A DNA stretch of 64,000 nt from Fredericiella sp963839515 (GCA_963839515.1 CAWIVN010000026.1:1-64000), one strand, 5' to 3'. Shown: positions 1 to 9,173, numbered from the stretch's first letter. Program-made: numbers and translations. The notes: generated by a model not told the origin, from the sequence alone.

Positions 1-51
1 AGGGACATAAGGGTCGGAGCCTACCCCCCTACACCTAAAAAGGAGGGCGCG

Positions 52-528
52 ATGCCCGACACACACCAGCCGCTCTTCACCGCCGCCGGCGCCGACCGTT
101 TTGGCGAGCACCGGGGCCTGGGTATCAGCGTGATCGACTTCAAGGTGGTCCCGGCGGACAGCAGCGGGCCGTTCGTGATCGAGAACACCTTTCACGCCAA
201 CGGCGGCCCGGCCCGCCACCTGCACTACGACCAAGACGAGTAGTTCTATGCTGCCGAGGGCGAGTTGGTCGTCGAGGTCGGGGCAGATCGCTTACAGCAG
301 CGCTTTCAGCTGCGGACCGGCGACTCGCTGCTGGCCCCCCGCCGCATCCCCCACGTCTGGGCCCACGTGGGTGAAGGACGGGGCCGGATGCGGATCACCT
401 TCATGCCGGCCGGCAAGATAGAGGCCTTCTTCCGCGAAGTGACCAAGGCTAACGCCATGCCGCGCCAGGACCCGGCCCTCTGGCAGGCACACGGGATGGA
501 GCTGGCAGGACCCCCGCTGCTAGTGTAG
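52..528 (+). pseudogene. Cupin-domain protein interrupted by an in-frame stop
   Basis: A small single-domain cupin of 158 codons that would form a beta-barrel, with no assigned substrate. The start is supported by a strong AAGGAGG ribosome site just before ATG 52. Residues HLHYDQDE followed by FYAAEGE form the usual cupin metal-binding motif 1 (HxH...E), and the PHVWAHVGEG stretch resembles motif 2. Codon 64, at 241-243, is TAG where relatives normally have Trp (TGG), so one G-to-A change splits the frame. The reading frame continues unchanged on both sides of the stop, which fits a recent nonsense mutation, a sequencing error, or less likely stop readthrough. The next features downstream are also broken genes. 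Confidence 0.75.
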
Positions 529-1030
529 TGAGGATACCCCATGTCTCGCGCAGGTCTTCGCCCAGCCGCCGCTCGCTGTAGGCGCATACCTGACGTTGTG
601 GTCCTTACTCGAGGCGTTGTTGAGGCGGCGGGCGGAGGATGTAAGACTGCCGCTTGAGCGCCTTGGAACGTCGACGTTGCTCGACCACCTGTATTCACAA
701 GGAGAGCTTTCCATTCGGCAGTATGACGACATACGGGGGCTAAAAAGTGTACGTGACTCCGTGGCGCACGGATTTGCGACCTCGCAGGTAGGTGAATCCC
801 TGCCGAAACTGCGGAACTTGGTGGATGAATTGGTCAACTTGTGGTGGCCTGATGAACAGACGCAGGGTGGAAGTGACGAACTCACCCCACAAAAGGAGTG
901 TGCGAGCCCGCGCATGCCGAATTACGGCACGGAAGTGGCAGGGGTAAAGGCCAGATTCAAGCCCAGTGCGCGCAGGACGCTCAACAGCGTGGTAATCGTG
1001 GGATTGCCGTGGCCGGAGAGCGTGCGATAG
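523..1030 (+). pseudogene. Fragment of a HEPN-like domain protein
   Basis: An open frame without a credible start begins just after the cupin. From about 570 to 860 it reads as the helical C-terminal part of a HEPN-type protein: AYLTLWSLLEALLRR, then a linker, then VRDSVAHG. The R-x4-H signature (RDSVAH) is the HEPN ribonuclease or nucleotidyl-interaction motif. HEPN proteins commonly act in toxin-antitoxin and abortive-infection systems. The N-terminus is missing. Beyond about 880 the frame runs antisense over the neighbouring antitoxin gene, so the natural end is probably also lost. I treat it as a truncated remnant. The family call rests on a short motif and helical composition. Confidence 0.45.
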
Positions 1031-1254
1031 AGGGTTTGGCGGTTGAGCTGGGCAGCTTCGGCGACGGCGCTGAGGCCGCCGTGGGCGTCGGCGACGCTGC
1101 GCAGGGCAAGCAAGAACTCCTCGGTCGAACCTTCGGCGAGGGCGACGGTGAGGTAAGCCGCCGCTAGTTCGGGGTCGCGCAGTTCTTGCGGCAGGAAGTC
1201 TTCGTAGCTTTTGACGCTTGCTCCGCTAGGAGGTGCACTGTTTGTGGTGGTCAT
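922..1254 (-). CDS. HigA-like addiction-module antitoxin with HTH domain
   Basis: A 110-residue protein of the probable addiction module antidote type, with an acidic N-terminal region (SYEDFLPQELRDPELAAAYL) and a C-terminal Xre-like helix-turn-helix. The HTH covers roughly residues 60-100, including LSAVAEAAQLNRQTLYRTLS and the recognition segment GNPTITTLLSVLRALG. Such proteins bind a RelE/HigB-type toxin through one end and repress their own operon through the other. The start ATG at 1254 overlaps the TGA of an upstream remnant (ATGA), the normal toxin-antitoxin order for this family. Here the toxin has lost its core, so this would now be an orphan antitoxin. It may still act as an autorepressor or protect against a related toxin elsewhere. 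Confidence 0.8.
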   Translation of the reverse strand: MTTTNSAPPSGASVKSYEDFLPQELRDPELAAAYLTVALAEGSTEEFLLALRSVADAHGGLSAVAEAAQLNRQTLYRTLSGHGNPTITTLLSVLRALGLNLAFTPATSVP

Positions 1255-1395
1255 GGTTGGTTGAACTCCTGCCAGTACGTCTTGGCTATCTCGATATCAC
1301 GGGCTTGGGTGGACTTATCGCCGCTGCTCGAAGGGTGCTTTGCCACTGCGCGCCACAAAGATCTGCACCCGGCGTACACTCGGTTCTGTAGTCAT
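1251..1395 (-). pseudogene. Internally deleted RelE/HigB-like toxin remnant
   Basis: From ATG 1395 the minus strand reads MTTEPSVRRVQIFVARSG then KAPFE, like the N-terminus of phage-derived Gp49/HigB-type toxins. About 70 bases later, in another frame, it reads GDKSTQARDIEIAKTYWQEF and a stop, matching the usual C-terminal end of the same family. The two ends meet near 1321-1332. About 22 N-terminal and 24 C-terminal residues remain of a protein usually near 100 residues, so the catalytic centre is gone. The stop overlaps the antitoxin start (ATGA), so the original operon junction survives. The family match is from memory of conserved termini, not a search. Confidence 0.6.
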
Positions 1396-1609
1396 ATTGT
1401 CGCCTATAAGCGAATGCCTGTCAAGCCCGAATGAATGGGCCTGACACCTGTAAATGTCAATCCAATATCCATGCGCCTAACTACCTGCCGTTAGCGCAAG
1501 ATTATCAGGACCTTACGTTTTGATACTTAAGCTCCTTGGCAGTATCATTCTAACAACAATTACTGCCCGTCTCGTAATCCACAGAATTATAGATCTGAAA
1601 GGCGTAGCA

Positions 1610-1780
1610 ATGAGAGACTCCCGAGTCCTGGCATTGGCAGCAGCCAGTGTGTTGGCGTTGGCAGCCGTTGCAGTGGCGTTAGCGCAGGATGGGCTGCTGG
1701 CGGAGACCAGCGGCTATCTAACACGTTTGATCGGCCGGCCGGCCACCGGCCTGGTAGAGGGACTGAGGGGCGGGAAATAG
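1610..1780 (+). CDS. Small possible secreted or membrane protein
   Basis: A 56-residue frame starting at ATG 1610 after a weak AAGG-like ribosome site. Residues 1-28 look like a signal peptide or membrane anchor (charged MRDSR, then an Ala/Leu/Val-rich run ending ALAQDG), followed by about 28 residues without recognised motifs. An in-frame extension to 1520 adds another hydrophobic stretch but is less likely. The gene is convergent with the GH18 gene and preceded by an AT-rich stretch that could hold a promoter. No family is recognised. It could be a real small exported peptide or a chance frame. Confidence 0.35.
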   Translation: MRDSRVLALAAASVLALAAVAVALAQDGLLAETSGYLTRLIGRPATGLVEGLRGGK

Positions 1781-1828
1781 AGTCATGGAGCCTCGATGGC
1801 GCCAATCTTTGCCAGTCCAGGTCACGAT

Positions 1829-2932
1829 CTAGTTCCCATTGGCCCAGATCGCCGTCCAATTGGCGGGGTCTTCGCCGCCCAGACGCCAGATGGCGATGCC
1901 GGCGAGGTCCGGGTGACGGTTGCGGGCGAAGGCCAGGCGTTCCGAGAGGGATTGGGCGTCGGCGAAGTAGGCGGTGTGGCGGCCGGCGTCGTAGGCGAAC
2001 CAGGCCTCGCCGGGCTGATCACGCTGGACTTCAGCGCCGTTCTGCTCTATGCGCTTGACGAGCTGCTGCCATTCGAGGCTCTCAGCGGCGCTGCCCACCC
2101 AGTCGTAGCCGTAGAAGTGCACGCCCATCCAGGTTTTTTCGGGCGGGACGACGGTGGCGGCGTAGGCGAGGACCTTGTCGACCCACGCCAGCGGCGCAAT
2201 GGGGCCGGCCTCGCTGGTGGACCAGTGATAGTCGTAGGTCATGATTTTGAATTCGTCTGCGGCGGCGCCGAGGCGCGGCCAGTCCTGGGCGGCGGGGCCG
2301 CCCCATGTGCCTTCGTCGCTGGTCTTGGCGTGAACGGCGAGGGATAGAATGCGGCCGTTGGCGTGGAGGGCAGCGGCCAGTTCCTCGATAAAGAGCGTAA
2401 AGATCGCGCGGTCCTCGGCGGCCAGGCTTTCGTAGTCGACGTCAAGGCCGTCAAAGCCGTTCTCCTCCACCAGCGCGGCCAATGCTTGCACATGGCGCGT
2501 GCGGTCGGCGGGGTCGGCGATAGCCTCCAGGACGACGTCGCGGTTGAAGCCGGCGTTGGCGATCGAGGGGACGATGCGCATCCCCGCCACGCGTGCGGCC
2601 TCCAGCCCCTGGACACTCTGGATCGAGCCCTCGATCTTCCCGCCAGACCCCAGCGTGTACCAGGCAAAGTTCACCTCGTCGATCAGGCCGGCGTTGGCAG
2701 TCAGCGTCTGCTGTTCCAGGAAGCCGGTGTAGGTGGCCCAGATTGAGACCTGGTAAGCGGGTGGGATAGTTGTGGGCATAATGGCCTCGGCGGTGGTGGA
2801 TGCTGGCGCGGCCAGGAAGGGGGCGGCGCAGATGAGCTTGGGAGCAAGGTTCAGCACGTAGGCGGGCGGTGGGGCCGACACGCCGGCGAGTTGCGACAGC
2901 AGACAGAGCAGCAACCAAAAAATAGAAATCAT
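1829..2932 (-). CDS. Secreted GH18-family glycoside hydrolase (chitinase-like)
   Basis: A 367-residue exported TIM-barrel protein of family GH18, which cleaves beta-1,4-N-acetylglucosamine linkages by substrate-assisted catalysis. Residues 1-20 form a signal peptide (MISIFWLLLCLLSQLAGVSA). The catalytic DxxDxDxE motif is DGLDVDYE at residues 161-168, with Glu168 as acid/base. MTYDYHW at 231-237 is the usual strand-6 motif. The layout is closest to the bacterial YaaH/spore-germination type of GH18, which hydrolyses peptidoglycan or chito-oligosaccharides. ATG 2932 overlaps the kinase stop by four bases (ATGA), so the two are translationally coupled. It is the last and an intact member of the sugar operon. 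Confidence 0.85.
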   Translation of the reverse strand: MISIFWLLLCLLSQLAGVSAPPPAYVLNLAPKLICAAPFLAAPASTTAEAIMPTTIPPAYQVSIWATYTGFLEQQTLTANAGLIDEVNFAWYTLGSGGKIEGSIQSVQGLEAARVAGMRIVPSIANAGFNRDVVLEAIADPADRTRHVQALAALVEENGFDGLDVDYESLAAEDRAIFTLFIEELAAALHANGRILSLAVHAKTSDEGTWGGPAAQDWPRLGAAADEFKIMTYDYHWSTSEAGPIAPLAWVDKVLAYAATVVPPEKTWMGVHFYGYDWVGSAAESLEWQQLVKRIEQNGAEVQRDQPGEAWFAYDAGRHTAYFADAQSLSERLAFARNRHPDLAGIAIWRLGGEDPANWTAIWANGN

Positions 2933-3924
2933 TGCGTGCTCCCCGCGGGTGTTTGCTCCATCGTGCCTAATGCGGACTCAATCAAGGCTTTGCGGACGGC
3001 GGTGTGGTCGAGGCCGGCGGTGCGCATGGCTAGGAGGACGGCGCCGACTACGGGCGGCGTCGTCAACGGAACAAAGCGGGCGCGGGGGGCTTCGGCGTGG
3101 ACGGCGGCGTAGAGCGGTTCGAGCAGGAGGGGGCCGCCGCGGAAGGTGCTGCCGACCTCCACGACGTCGAAGGCCTCGGCTTGGAGGTCGAGCTGGCGGA
3201 CGACGCCGAGGACGAGGCTCCCCAGCTCCTCGCCGGCCCAGCGGATGACGGACTGGGCGACCGGGTCACCGCCGGCGGCGACCTGGAAGACGAGGGGAGC
3301 GGCGGCGGCGGCCAGGTGGTAGGTGTCCTGGCTGAGGCCTTCGAGCAGGTCGGCCAGATCGTGCGCGCCGACCAGGTCGACAAAGGCCCCCGCGAGGGCG
3401 GTGGCGGGGCCGCGGCGGGTCCACTGCATGCCGATAGCCTGGACCGCCTTCGTCACGATCTCATAGGCGCCGCCGTTTTCGCCGAACTGCTCGCCGTTGC
3501 CGAGGACGCGGCCCTCGCGGCCGCGGCGGTCCCAGCCGCGGCAGTTGTTGCTGGTGCCGGCGACGAGGGCGACACCCCAGCCCTGCTCGGCGCCAGCCAG
3601 GAGGCCGATGATGGTATCGTTGACGGCCTCGACGGGGGCAGCGAGGCCGAGGGTGGCGATGGCAGCGAGGGTCGGCGGGCGTTCGCACGGCCAGTCGTAG
3701 CCGGCGACGCCAAAGCCGCCGCCGGCGATGGCGCCGGGCGGGAGACCGGCGGCGGCCAGGGCTTGGGCGGTTACCTCTTGCAGGGTGGCGGCCAGGCCGT
3801 CGTAGCCGACGACCTCGTGGTTGCCGGCGCCGGCATGGCCAAAGCCGAGGACGCGGCCCGTGGCGTCGGCCAGCATGGCGTGGCTTTTGGAACCGCCGAT
3901 ATCAACCCCTAGGAAATAGCTCAT
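2929..3924 (-). CDS. BadF/BadG-family sugar kinase (N-acetylglucosamine kinase-like)
   Basis: A 331-residue cytoplasmic kinase of the ASKHA fold, BadF/BadG/BcrA/BcrD branch, which includes eukaryote-like N-acetylglucosamine kinases. The phosphate-1 loop is near the N-terminus (FLGVDIGGSKSHAMLAD). The NDTIIGLLAGAEQG region at about 104 is the phosphate-2/connect region, GTSNNCRGW follows, and VEVGSTFRGGPLL near 265 fits the adenosine region. In this operon it probably phosphorylates an imported amino sugar or disaccharide, giving the 6-phospho substrate needed by the GH4 enzyme encoded just upstream. It is intact and shares ATGA with the GH18 gene. The exact sugar cannot be read from the sequence. 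Confidence 0.75.
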   Translation of the reverse strand: MSYFLGVDIGGSKSHAMLADATGRVLGFGHAGAGNHEVVGYDGLAATLQEVTAQALAAAGLPPGAIAGGGFGVAGYDWPCERPPTLAAIATLGLAAPVEAVNDTIIGLLAGAEQGWGVALVAGTSNNCRGWDRRGREGRVLGNGEQFGENGGAYEIVTKAVQAIGMQWTRRGPATALAGAFVDLVGAHDLADLLEGLSQDTYHLAAAAAPLVFQVAAGGDPVAQSVIRWAGEELGSLVLGVVRQLDLQAEAFDVVEVGSTFRGGPLLLEPLYAAVHAEAPRARFVPLTTPPVVGAVLLAMRTAGLDHTAVRKALIESALGTMEQTPAGSTQ

Positions 3925-3973
3925 TGTCGGAATCCGTCTCAGGTGATTATGGTTGTTGTGAAGAGCCCGTGTT

Positions 3974-5279
3974 CTAATGCCAGAACTGCGGCAGATACGG
4001 CCTGTTGATCTCCAGCATCTCGTCGAGCAGCACCTGGGCCTGTTCCACCTCGGGGCCGATGGGGTTGGCCAGGAGGGCCTGGTAGGCGGCGTCGCGGTCG
4101 CCGTGGACGGCCGCTTCGACGGTGAGCAGCTCGTAGGCCTTGACAGCCGCCACCAGCCCCGCGACGGCGGGGTGCAGCGGTTCGGTGGGTACCGGGTCGA
4201 TGCCCGAACGTTGGACGGTGCAGGGCAGCTCCATCACCCAATCCGGCGGCACGCCGGGGACAGCGCCACGGTTGGGGACGTTGACTATGTGCGTCTCGCC
4301 CAGGTCGTTGTAGTGGGCGTTGAGCAGTTGCGTGGCCAGCGTCGAATAAAAGGCGCCGCCGCGCTTGAGCAGGCCGGGCGGCGGTTCGGTGCGGTCGGGC
4401 TCGGCATACTGGGCCAGCAGTTCCTTCTCGACCGCCATCACTTCCTCGGCGCGCGAGGGCGGCCACTTGTCCTGCTCGGCCAGCTTGTGCGACGTGCTGT
4501 AGAAGTAGTTGAGATAGTAGTTGGGGATCATCTTGAGCGTCTCGACCAGCCGCGGCTGCCAGTCCGGTTCGGCGCCAGCGACACTTTGCGCGCGCAGCTC
4601 GGCGACATAGTCGGCGATGATCTGCGGCCACACGTCTTCGCCGTCGATGGTAAAGCCGCGGTGCCAGGTAAGATGGTTGAGCCCGAGCGTCTTGAGCTCG
4701 GCGCGGTCGGAAGGCGACGGTGATGCCGGTGATCTGCTCCCAGCGTTCGAGCAGGTGCATCTTGGTGGTGATCGAGACGTTGCAGACGCCGACCGAAGGC
4801 ACATCCGGCGCATAGCGGGCCAGCGCCTCGGTGACCAGGCCGGCAGGGTTGGTAAAGTTGACGAGCAGCGCGCCGGGGGCCAGCTCGGCCATGTCCTGCG
4901 CAATGCCGAGGATGACGGGAATGGTGCGCAGCGCCTTGGCCATGCCGCCGATGCCGGTCGTCTCCTGGCCGATGAGGCCATAGCGGCGGCCGAGGTACTC
5001 GTCCTGGCGGCGCGCTTCCATCCAGCCCACGCGCAGCTGCGTGGTGACGTAGGAGGCGCCCTCGATGGCGGCGCGGCGGTCGGTGGTGAGGACGACCTTA
5101 AAGGGGGCGCCCTTGGCCTCCACCATGCGCTGGGCAAAGCCGCCCACTACGTCCAGCCGTTCCTGCAGGACGTCGAGCAGCCATAGCTCGGTCATGGGGA
5201 AGGTGTCGGTGCGTGCGAGAAAGCCGTTAATGAGTTCGGGCGTGTAGCTGGAGCCGCCGCCCATGACTGCTACTTTCAT
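3974..5279 (-). pseudogene. GH4-family 6-phospho-glycosidase, frameshifted
   Basis: Family GH4 enzymes use NAD and a divalent metal to cleave 6-phosphoglucosides by an oxidation-elimination mechanism. Reconstructed length is 434 residues. The start MKVAVMGGGSSYTPEL carries the Rossmann NAD loop. CNVSI places the metal-binding Cys at about 166, and GLNHLTW places the metal His at about 202, the family pattern. The frame breaks at 4709-4710: removing one G of the GG (plus strand) restores AFDRAELKTLG and an uninterrupted frame to LPQFWH at the end. The upstream in-frame extension (MPAPCVNKGVP) is ignored because the Rossmann motif begins at the second Met. As drawn, the break separates the Cys and His ligands and would inactivate the protein. 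Confidence 0.85.
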
Positions 5280-5306
5280 TGGGACTCCTTTATTGACGCA
5301 AGGTGC

Positions 5307-5373
5307 GGGCACAAGGTCCGGCGAAGCGATGATCGTCGCAGCGACCGGTGTATTTCCGCCGGACCTTGTGCCC
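5307..5373. repeat. Dispersed inverted-repeat element, family I, copy 1
   Basis: Two perfect 17-bp arms, GGGCACAAGGTCCGGCG at 5307-5323 and its reverse complement at 5357-5373, enclose a 33-bp loop. Near-copies with the same arms lie at 53827-53902 and 62328-62462. The right arm continues into CCCCTACG, as at 53.9 kb, and the bases just inside the right arm also match (TATTTCCGCC against TATTCCCGCC). It sits between the GH4 gene and the clan GH-A-like gene, where a hairpin could shape operon mRNA. No transposase is nearby. Confidence 0.8.
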
Positions 5374-5423
5374 CTACGAATCTGGGTATGGTTACGTCAC
5401 CACGTGTTACGAATCGGGTGCGG

Positions 5424-6895
5424 TCATTGCACTACGTATAAGGTCATCGATTGGGGCGGCAGGGTTAGCTCTGTGCCGCCGGCCAGGGGCTGGTGCTCGA
5501 GCTGTTCCGCCTGGTGGTCGGCGTCGAAACGCCAGACCTCTGCGTCGCCGGTGGGGGTGAAGCCGGACAGCTGCAGGGGCTTGGTGACGGGTTCGTCGCC
5601 GAGGTTGATGGCCATGAGGGTCAGGGCGCCGTCGGCGCGTCTGGCCGCGTAGAGAGAGACGTGTCGGAACGTCGGACGAGGCGTAGACGAGCTGGTCACC
5701 GAACAGCTTGTACATCTGGTAGGTGAAGTAGGCTGGGCGCGGCCCGTATTTTTCGAGGATGCCAAAGCCGCTTTCGCCGCCGCTGACAAGGAGGAACTGG
5801 GTGGCCACGTCTACCTGCTGGTTGATCAGGCGGCCGAGGACATCGCCGAGCCAGATGGCGCTGAAGAATGAATCCGGCGTGGCTTCGCCGCCAATGGCCT
5901 GTGACCAGTGGGAGTTGAACTCGGTCACGGCCACCGGCAGGTCACGGCCGGTCTCCTCACGGATGGTGGCCCGCAGCCGGCGCACGATGTCGTCCCAGGT
6001 GGCGGCGTCGGCGCGCAGTTCGGGGATGGTGGCGGAGCGCCGTTCGACGTGGCGGGAAAGGGATAGCGGTGAAACGAGACGATGTCGACCTTGTCGCCGG
6101 CAATCTGCAGAAAGGTGCGCATCCAGTCGGCGCCGGTGCTGTCTTTGGGGTCGACATCGGGCGTGCCGGTGAATTGGTGGACTTCCGGGCCGATGAGGAC
6201 GATGTTGGGGTCCACGGCCTTCATGGCGTCGGCGAACTTGCGCCATTCCGTGGCATATTGCTCGGCCGTCCACGGGAAACCGGCCTTCTCGTAGAGGGTA
6301 GGCTCGTTGCCCATTGACCAGTAGCGCACGCCGTAGCCTTTTTCGACGTTGGCATAGCGCACGATCTCGGCGGCCTGCTCCGGCGTGCTGTTGGGAAAGC
6401 GCACGTGGATGTAGGGCTCGGCGCCCATGCGCCGCGCGAGATCCACAAACTGGTCGATCTGGTAGGGCTGCAGCTCGTTGTTGTCGCCCCAGGCGCCGCC
6501 CGGGTAGCGAATAATGGTGATGCCGGCCTGCTCGGCCAAGGGCAGGGTCTCGGGGCGCAGCGACACCCATGGTCCGTAGCCGGAGCCAAAGATCAGCGGG
6601 CTGATCGGCCCAGGTTCTGCCCGGCATCGACCGCCAACACGCCGGCAGCGGGTGTGGCAATCGGCGTCGTGGTCGGCAGCGAGCTGCCGGTGGCAGCTTC
6701 GCCGGCTACAGCTTCGACAGTGAGTGCGACGGTCGGTTCAGCGGGCGCCAACTCGCTGGTGGCAGTCGGAGCGACTGTGGGGATGAGAGCGACCTGAGTG
6801 GGGATGGCGGCAGCCGGTGCCTCGGAGGCGCTGCAGGCGGCGAGGAGGAGGAGGGCGGCGACAAGCAGGGTGATAGCGGTTGGCTTGGTGAACAT
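5424..6895 (-). pseudogene. Exported clan GH-A-like glycoside hydrolase with three frameshifts
   Basis: Reconstructed length is 490 residues. It starts at ATG 6895 with a lipoprotein signal (MFTKPTAITLLVAALLLLAAC) and a Pro/Thr/Ala linker. A TIM-barrel domain resembling the GH39/GH44/GH51 group follows: GPISPLIFGSGYGPW, then IRYPGGAWGDNN, the acid/base motif MGNEPTLY, SFHRYPF, and the probable nucleophile in VAVTEFNSHW. A C-terminal beta domain ends LTLPPQSMTLYVVQ. Frameshifts lie near 6607 (one base short), in the GGG at 6054-6056 (one base short) and near 5669-5672 (one base extra). With these corrections the length is an exact codon multiple. The precise GH family is uncertain. It would act outside the membrane on the glycan whose products the ABC importer takes up. 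Confidence 0.75.
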
Positions 6896-6918
6896 CGAAA
6901 TCGTTATCTCCAAAAAAG

Positions 6919-7021
6919 CCAGTCCGCATGTGGGCATGCGGACTGGACGGAAACCTTAGCGGTACGTGGCGTGGTGGGCTGCGGCAGCGCCAAATCCGCA
7001 GGTGGGCATGCGGACTGGACG
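6919..7021. repeat. Pair of short palindromic repeats, family III
   Basis: Arms CCAGTCCGCATG (6919-6930) and CATGCGGACTGG (6935-6946) form a 12-bp hairpin with a 4-base loop. The 20-base segment at 6930-6949 is repeated exactly at 7002-7021, where a shorter hairpin forms (TCCGCA 6995-7000 with TGCGGA 7009-7014). The core CAGTCCGCA...TGCGGACTG recurs in the 59-bp palindrome at 39339-39397. The element occupies the gap between the permease and glycosidase genes. Confidence 0.7.
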
Positions 7022-7037
7022 TAGCATGGGCGGCTGA

Positions 7038-8113
7038 CTACTTCTCTACGCCGGTGACGACGACGCCTTGGATGAAGACGCGTTGGGCCAGGAAGAAGAG
7101 CAGCACGGGCAGGGCCATGGCCATGAGCGAGGCGGCCTGGATCAAGCGGCGGATTGGCGCCATAGATGTTGTTGAAGCGCGGCAGGGCGACCGAGATCGG
7201 CTGCAGGTCGGGCACGGTGGACAGGTAGAGCAGCGGGCCAAAGTAGTCGTTCCAGGCAAAGACCAGGTGAAAGAGCGCCACGGCCAGCATGACCGATTTG
7301 CACTGCGGGATGATCATGGCCCAGAGAATGCGGATGGGGCCGGCGCCGTCCATCTGGGCGCGCTTCGTCCATCTCACGCGGGATCGTCATGATGTACTGG
7401 CGCATGAGAAAGACGTTGTAGGCATTGGAAAAATAGTGCGGCACGATCAGCGGCAGCCAGGTGCCCACCCAGCCGATGCGCACAAAGAAAGCGTAGGTCG
7501 GGATAATCGTCACGGCCGCAGGCAGGAAGATGGTGGAAACCAGCACCGTGAACCAGAAGTTGCGCAGCGGAAAACGGAAACGGGCAAAGCCATAGCCGAC
7601 CAGCGTGGACGAGACGACAGTGCCGATCAGACCAAACAATGCAATCGCCAAGGTGTTGCGGAATAACAAGGGAAAGTCGATCGTAACCCAGGCCTCGTAG
7701 AAATTGCTCCAGGTGGGGGAGACAGTCCAACTGCGGTCGAGCGTGCGCCAGGCGCCTTCCCAGACGATTGGCTCACCTTGAGGGTTGGCGGGATCGACGA
7801 ATGTGGTCTGCTGGCGACCCTTCTTGACGATGGCCAGGTCCTGGACGGTGCCATCCGGCATGGGCACTTCATAGACTTCCACCGTCTTGCCATCGATCTC
7901 GGCCGTGCCCGGCAAAGCCGGCCAGATCGGTGCGCCGGCCTCCGACATCTGGTCAGTCGTCTTGAGCGACGTGAAGACCATGTTGAAGAACGGCAGCAGG
8001 AACAGAAACACGATCAGCAGCGTGACCAGCGTCAGCAAAACGCTGCGCACAATATTGCCGGTGCGGCCCGTATGGATTGTCTTGGTCGTTGGTCGTATCG
8101 CGGTAGCAGCCAT
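7038..8113 (-). pseudogene. Sugar ABC transporter inner-membrane permease (MalG-like), two frameshifts
   Basis: One of two membrane subunits of a carbohydrate ABC importer (CUT1 family). Reconstructed length is 357 residues, longer than the usual 280. A first membrane helix (SVLLTLVTLLIVFLFLLPFF) is followed by an extended periplasmic loop of about 100 residues, then the standard five-helix core. The cytoplasmic EAA loop reads MDEARQMDGAGP after correction, and the first break falls exactly in it, at the GGG 7356-7358 (one base extra). The second is at AA 7144-7145 (one base extra), after which the frame resumes LIQAASLMAM and ends FIQGVVVTGVEK. The EAA loop docks the shared ATPase, which is not encoded in this window. 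Confidence 0.85.
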
Positions 8114-8174
8114 CAGTCTCTTCCTATTTGCAGACTCAATCTTATCTCAAGCAGCACGATCAGCGAACTGCGCC

Positions 8175-9144
8175 TTAGCGGTTGTTATCCGCTGTGTAGT
8201 AGACCCAATACTTCTGCGTCCCGAACATCACCAGCGTGACTGCCAGTACGATCGCAAAGAGCAGCCAGGCCAGCGTTGCGCCATAGGCCATGTTTTGGTA
8301 CGTGAAGAACTGCTTGTAGAGGTAGAGATTGTAGAACATGGTGGCGCCGCCCGGCGCACCTGTGCCTTGGTTGAGCACCAAGCGGGACGGTGAAATACTG
8401 GAAGAGCCCGACGATCGCCAGGGTCAGGTTGTAAAAGATCACCGGCGAAATCAAAGGCAGCGTGACGTTGCGCATGGTGGCCCACCAGCCGGCGCCGTCG
8501 ATCTTGGAAGCGTCGTACAGCTCCGTGGGCACGCCTTGCAGCGATGCCAAGAAAATCAGCATGGCGTTGCCGACGCCCCAGATACCCAGGATGACCAAGG
8601 CAGGATACACCCAGGTTGTGTCGTTGACCCAGTTGGGCGGTTCGACCACCCCCATGGCACGCAGTGACTTGTTGATCCAGCCAGTCTCTGGATTGAGCAG
8701 CGCCGCCCACACAAAAATTGCGGCGACAAAAGGCACAATGTAGGGGAAATAAAACAGCGTGCGGAAGATGTTTTTGCCCCACAGATGCTTTGTGTTCAGC
8801 AGCACCGCCAGCCCCAATGGGAAAAGGATGGCCACGGGCAGTGCGATCAGGGCGTACTTTAGCGTCACGCCCAAAGATGCCCAGACCTGGGGATCTTTGA
8901 ACATCTGGATGTAGTTTTGCACCCCGATGAACTCCCAGGAGCCGCCGCTTAGCTTGAAATTGGTGAAGCTCATGACCAGCGCGGCAACCGTTGGCAGAAA
9001 GGTAAAGACAAAGAAGCCGATCAAGAAAGGCGAGATAAAAAAGTAGCCCCACCGTGCCTCACGCCGCATTAACGAGCCTGACTTCCCTGTGCGTGCCGCG
9101 CTTGGCTCTACGAGTTTGTCCGGGCTTCCTGCTATGGTGGCCAT
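8175..9144 (-). pseudogene. Sugar ABC transporter inner-membrane permease (MalF-like), one frameshift
   Basis: Partner permease of the CUT1 sugar importer, 322 residues when corrected. An N-terminal cytoplasmic segment of about 28 residues precedes six membrane helices. The first is YFFISPFLIGFFVFTFLPTV, and the EAA loop is DASKIDGAGWWATMRNVTLP near residue 215. The frame breaks at AA 8380-8381 (one extra base). Removing it joins FQYFTVPL to VLNQGTGAPGG and restores the last helix, ending KYWVYYTADNNR. Its gene lies between the binding-protein gene and the second permease, the canonical order. The break deletes the final helix, so the product as written should be non-functional. Confidence 0.85.
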
Positions 9145-9173
9145 CTGTTGGTCTCCTTGGAGTCAAGACTTCG

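Noticed and set aside
1..1440. Insertion-sequence remnants as cause of the broken genes
   Set aside because: No transposase fragment, terminal inverted repeats or target duplications could be seen around the cupin, HEPN or toxin remnants.
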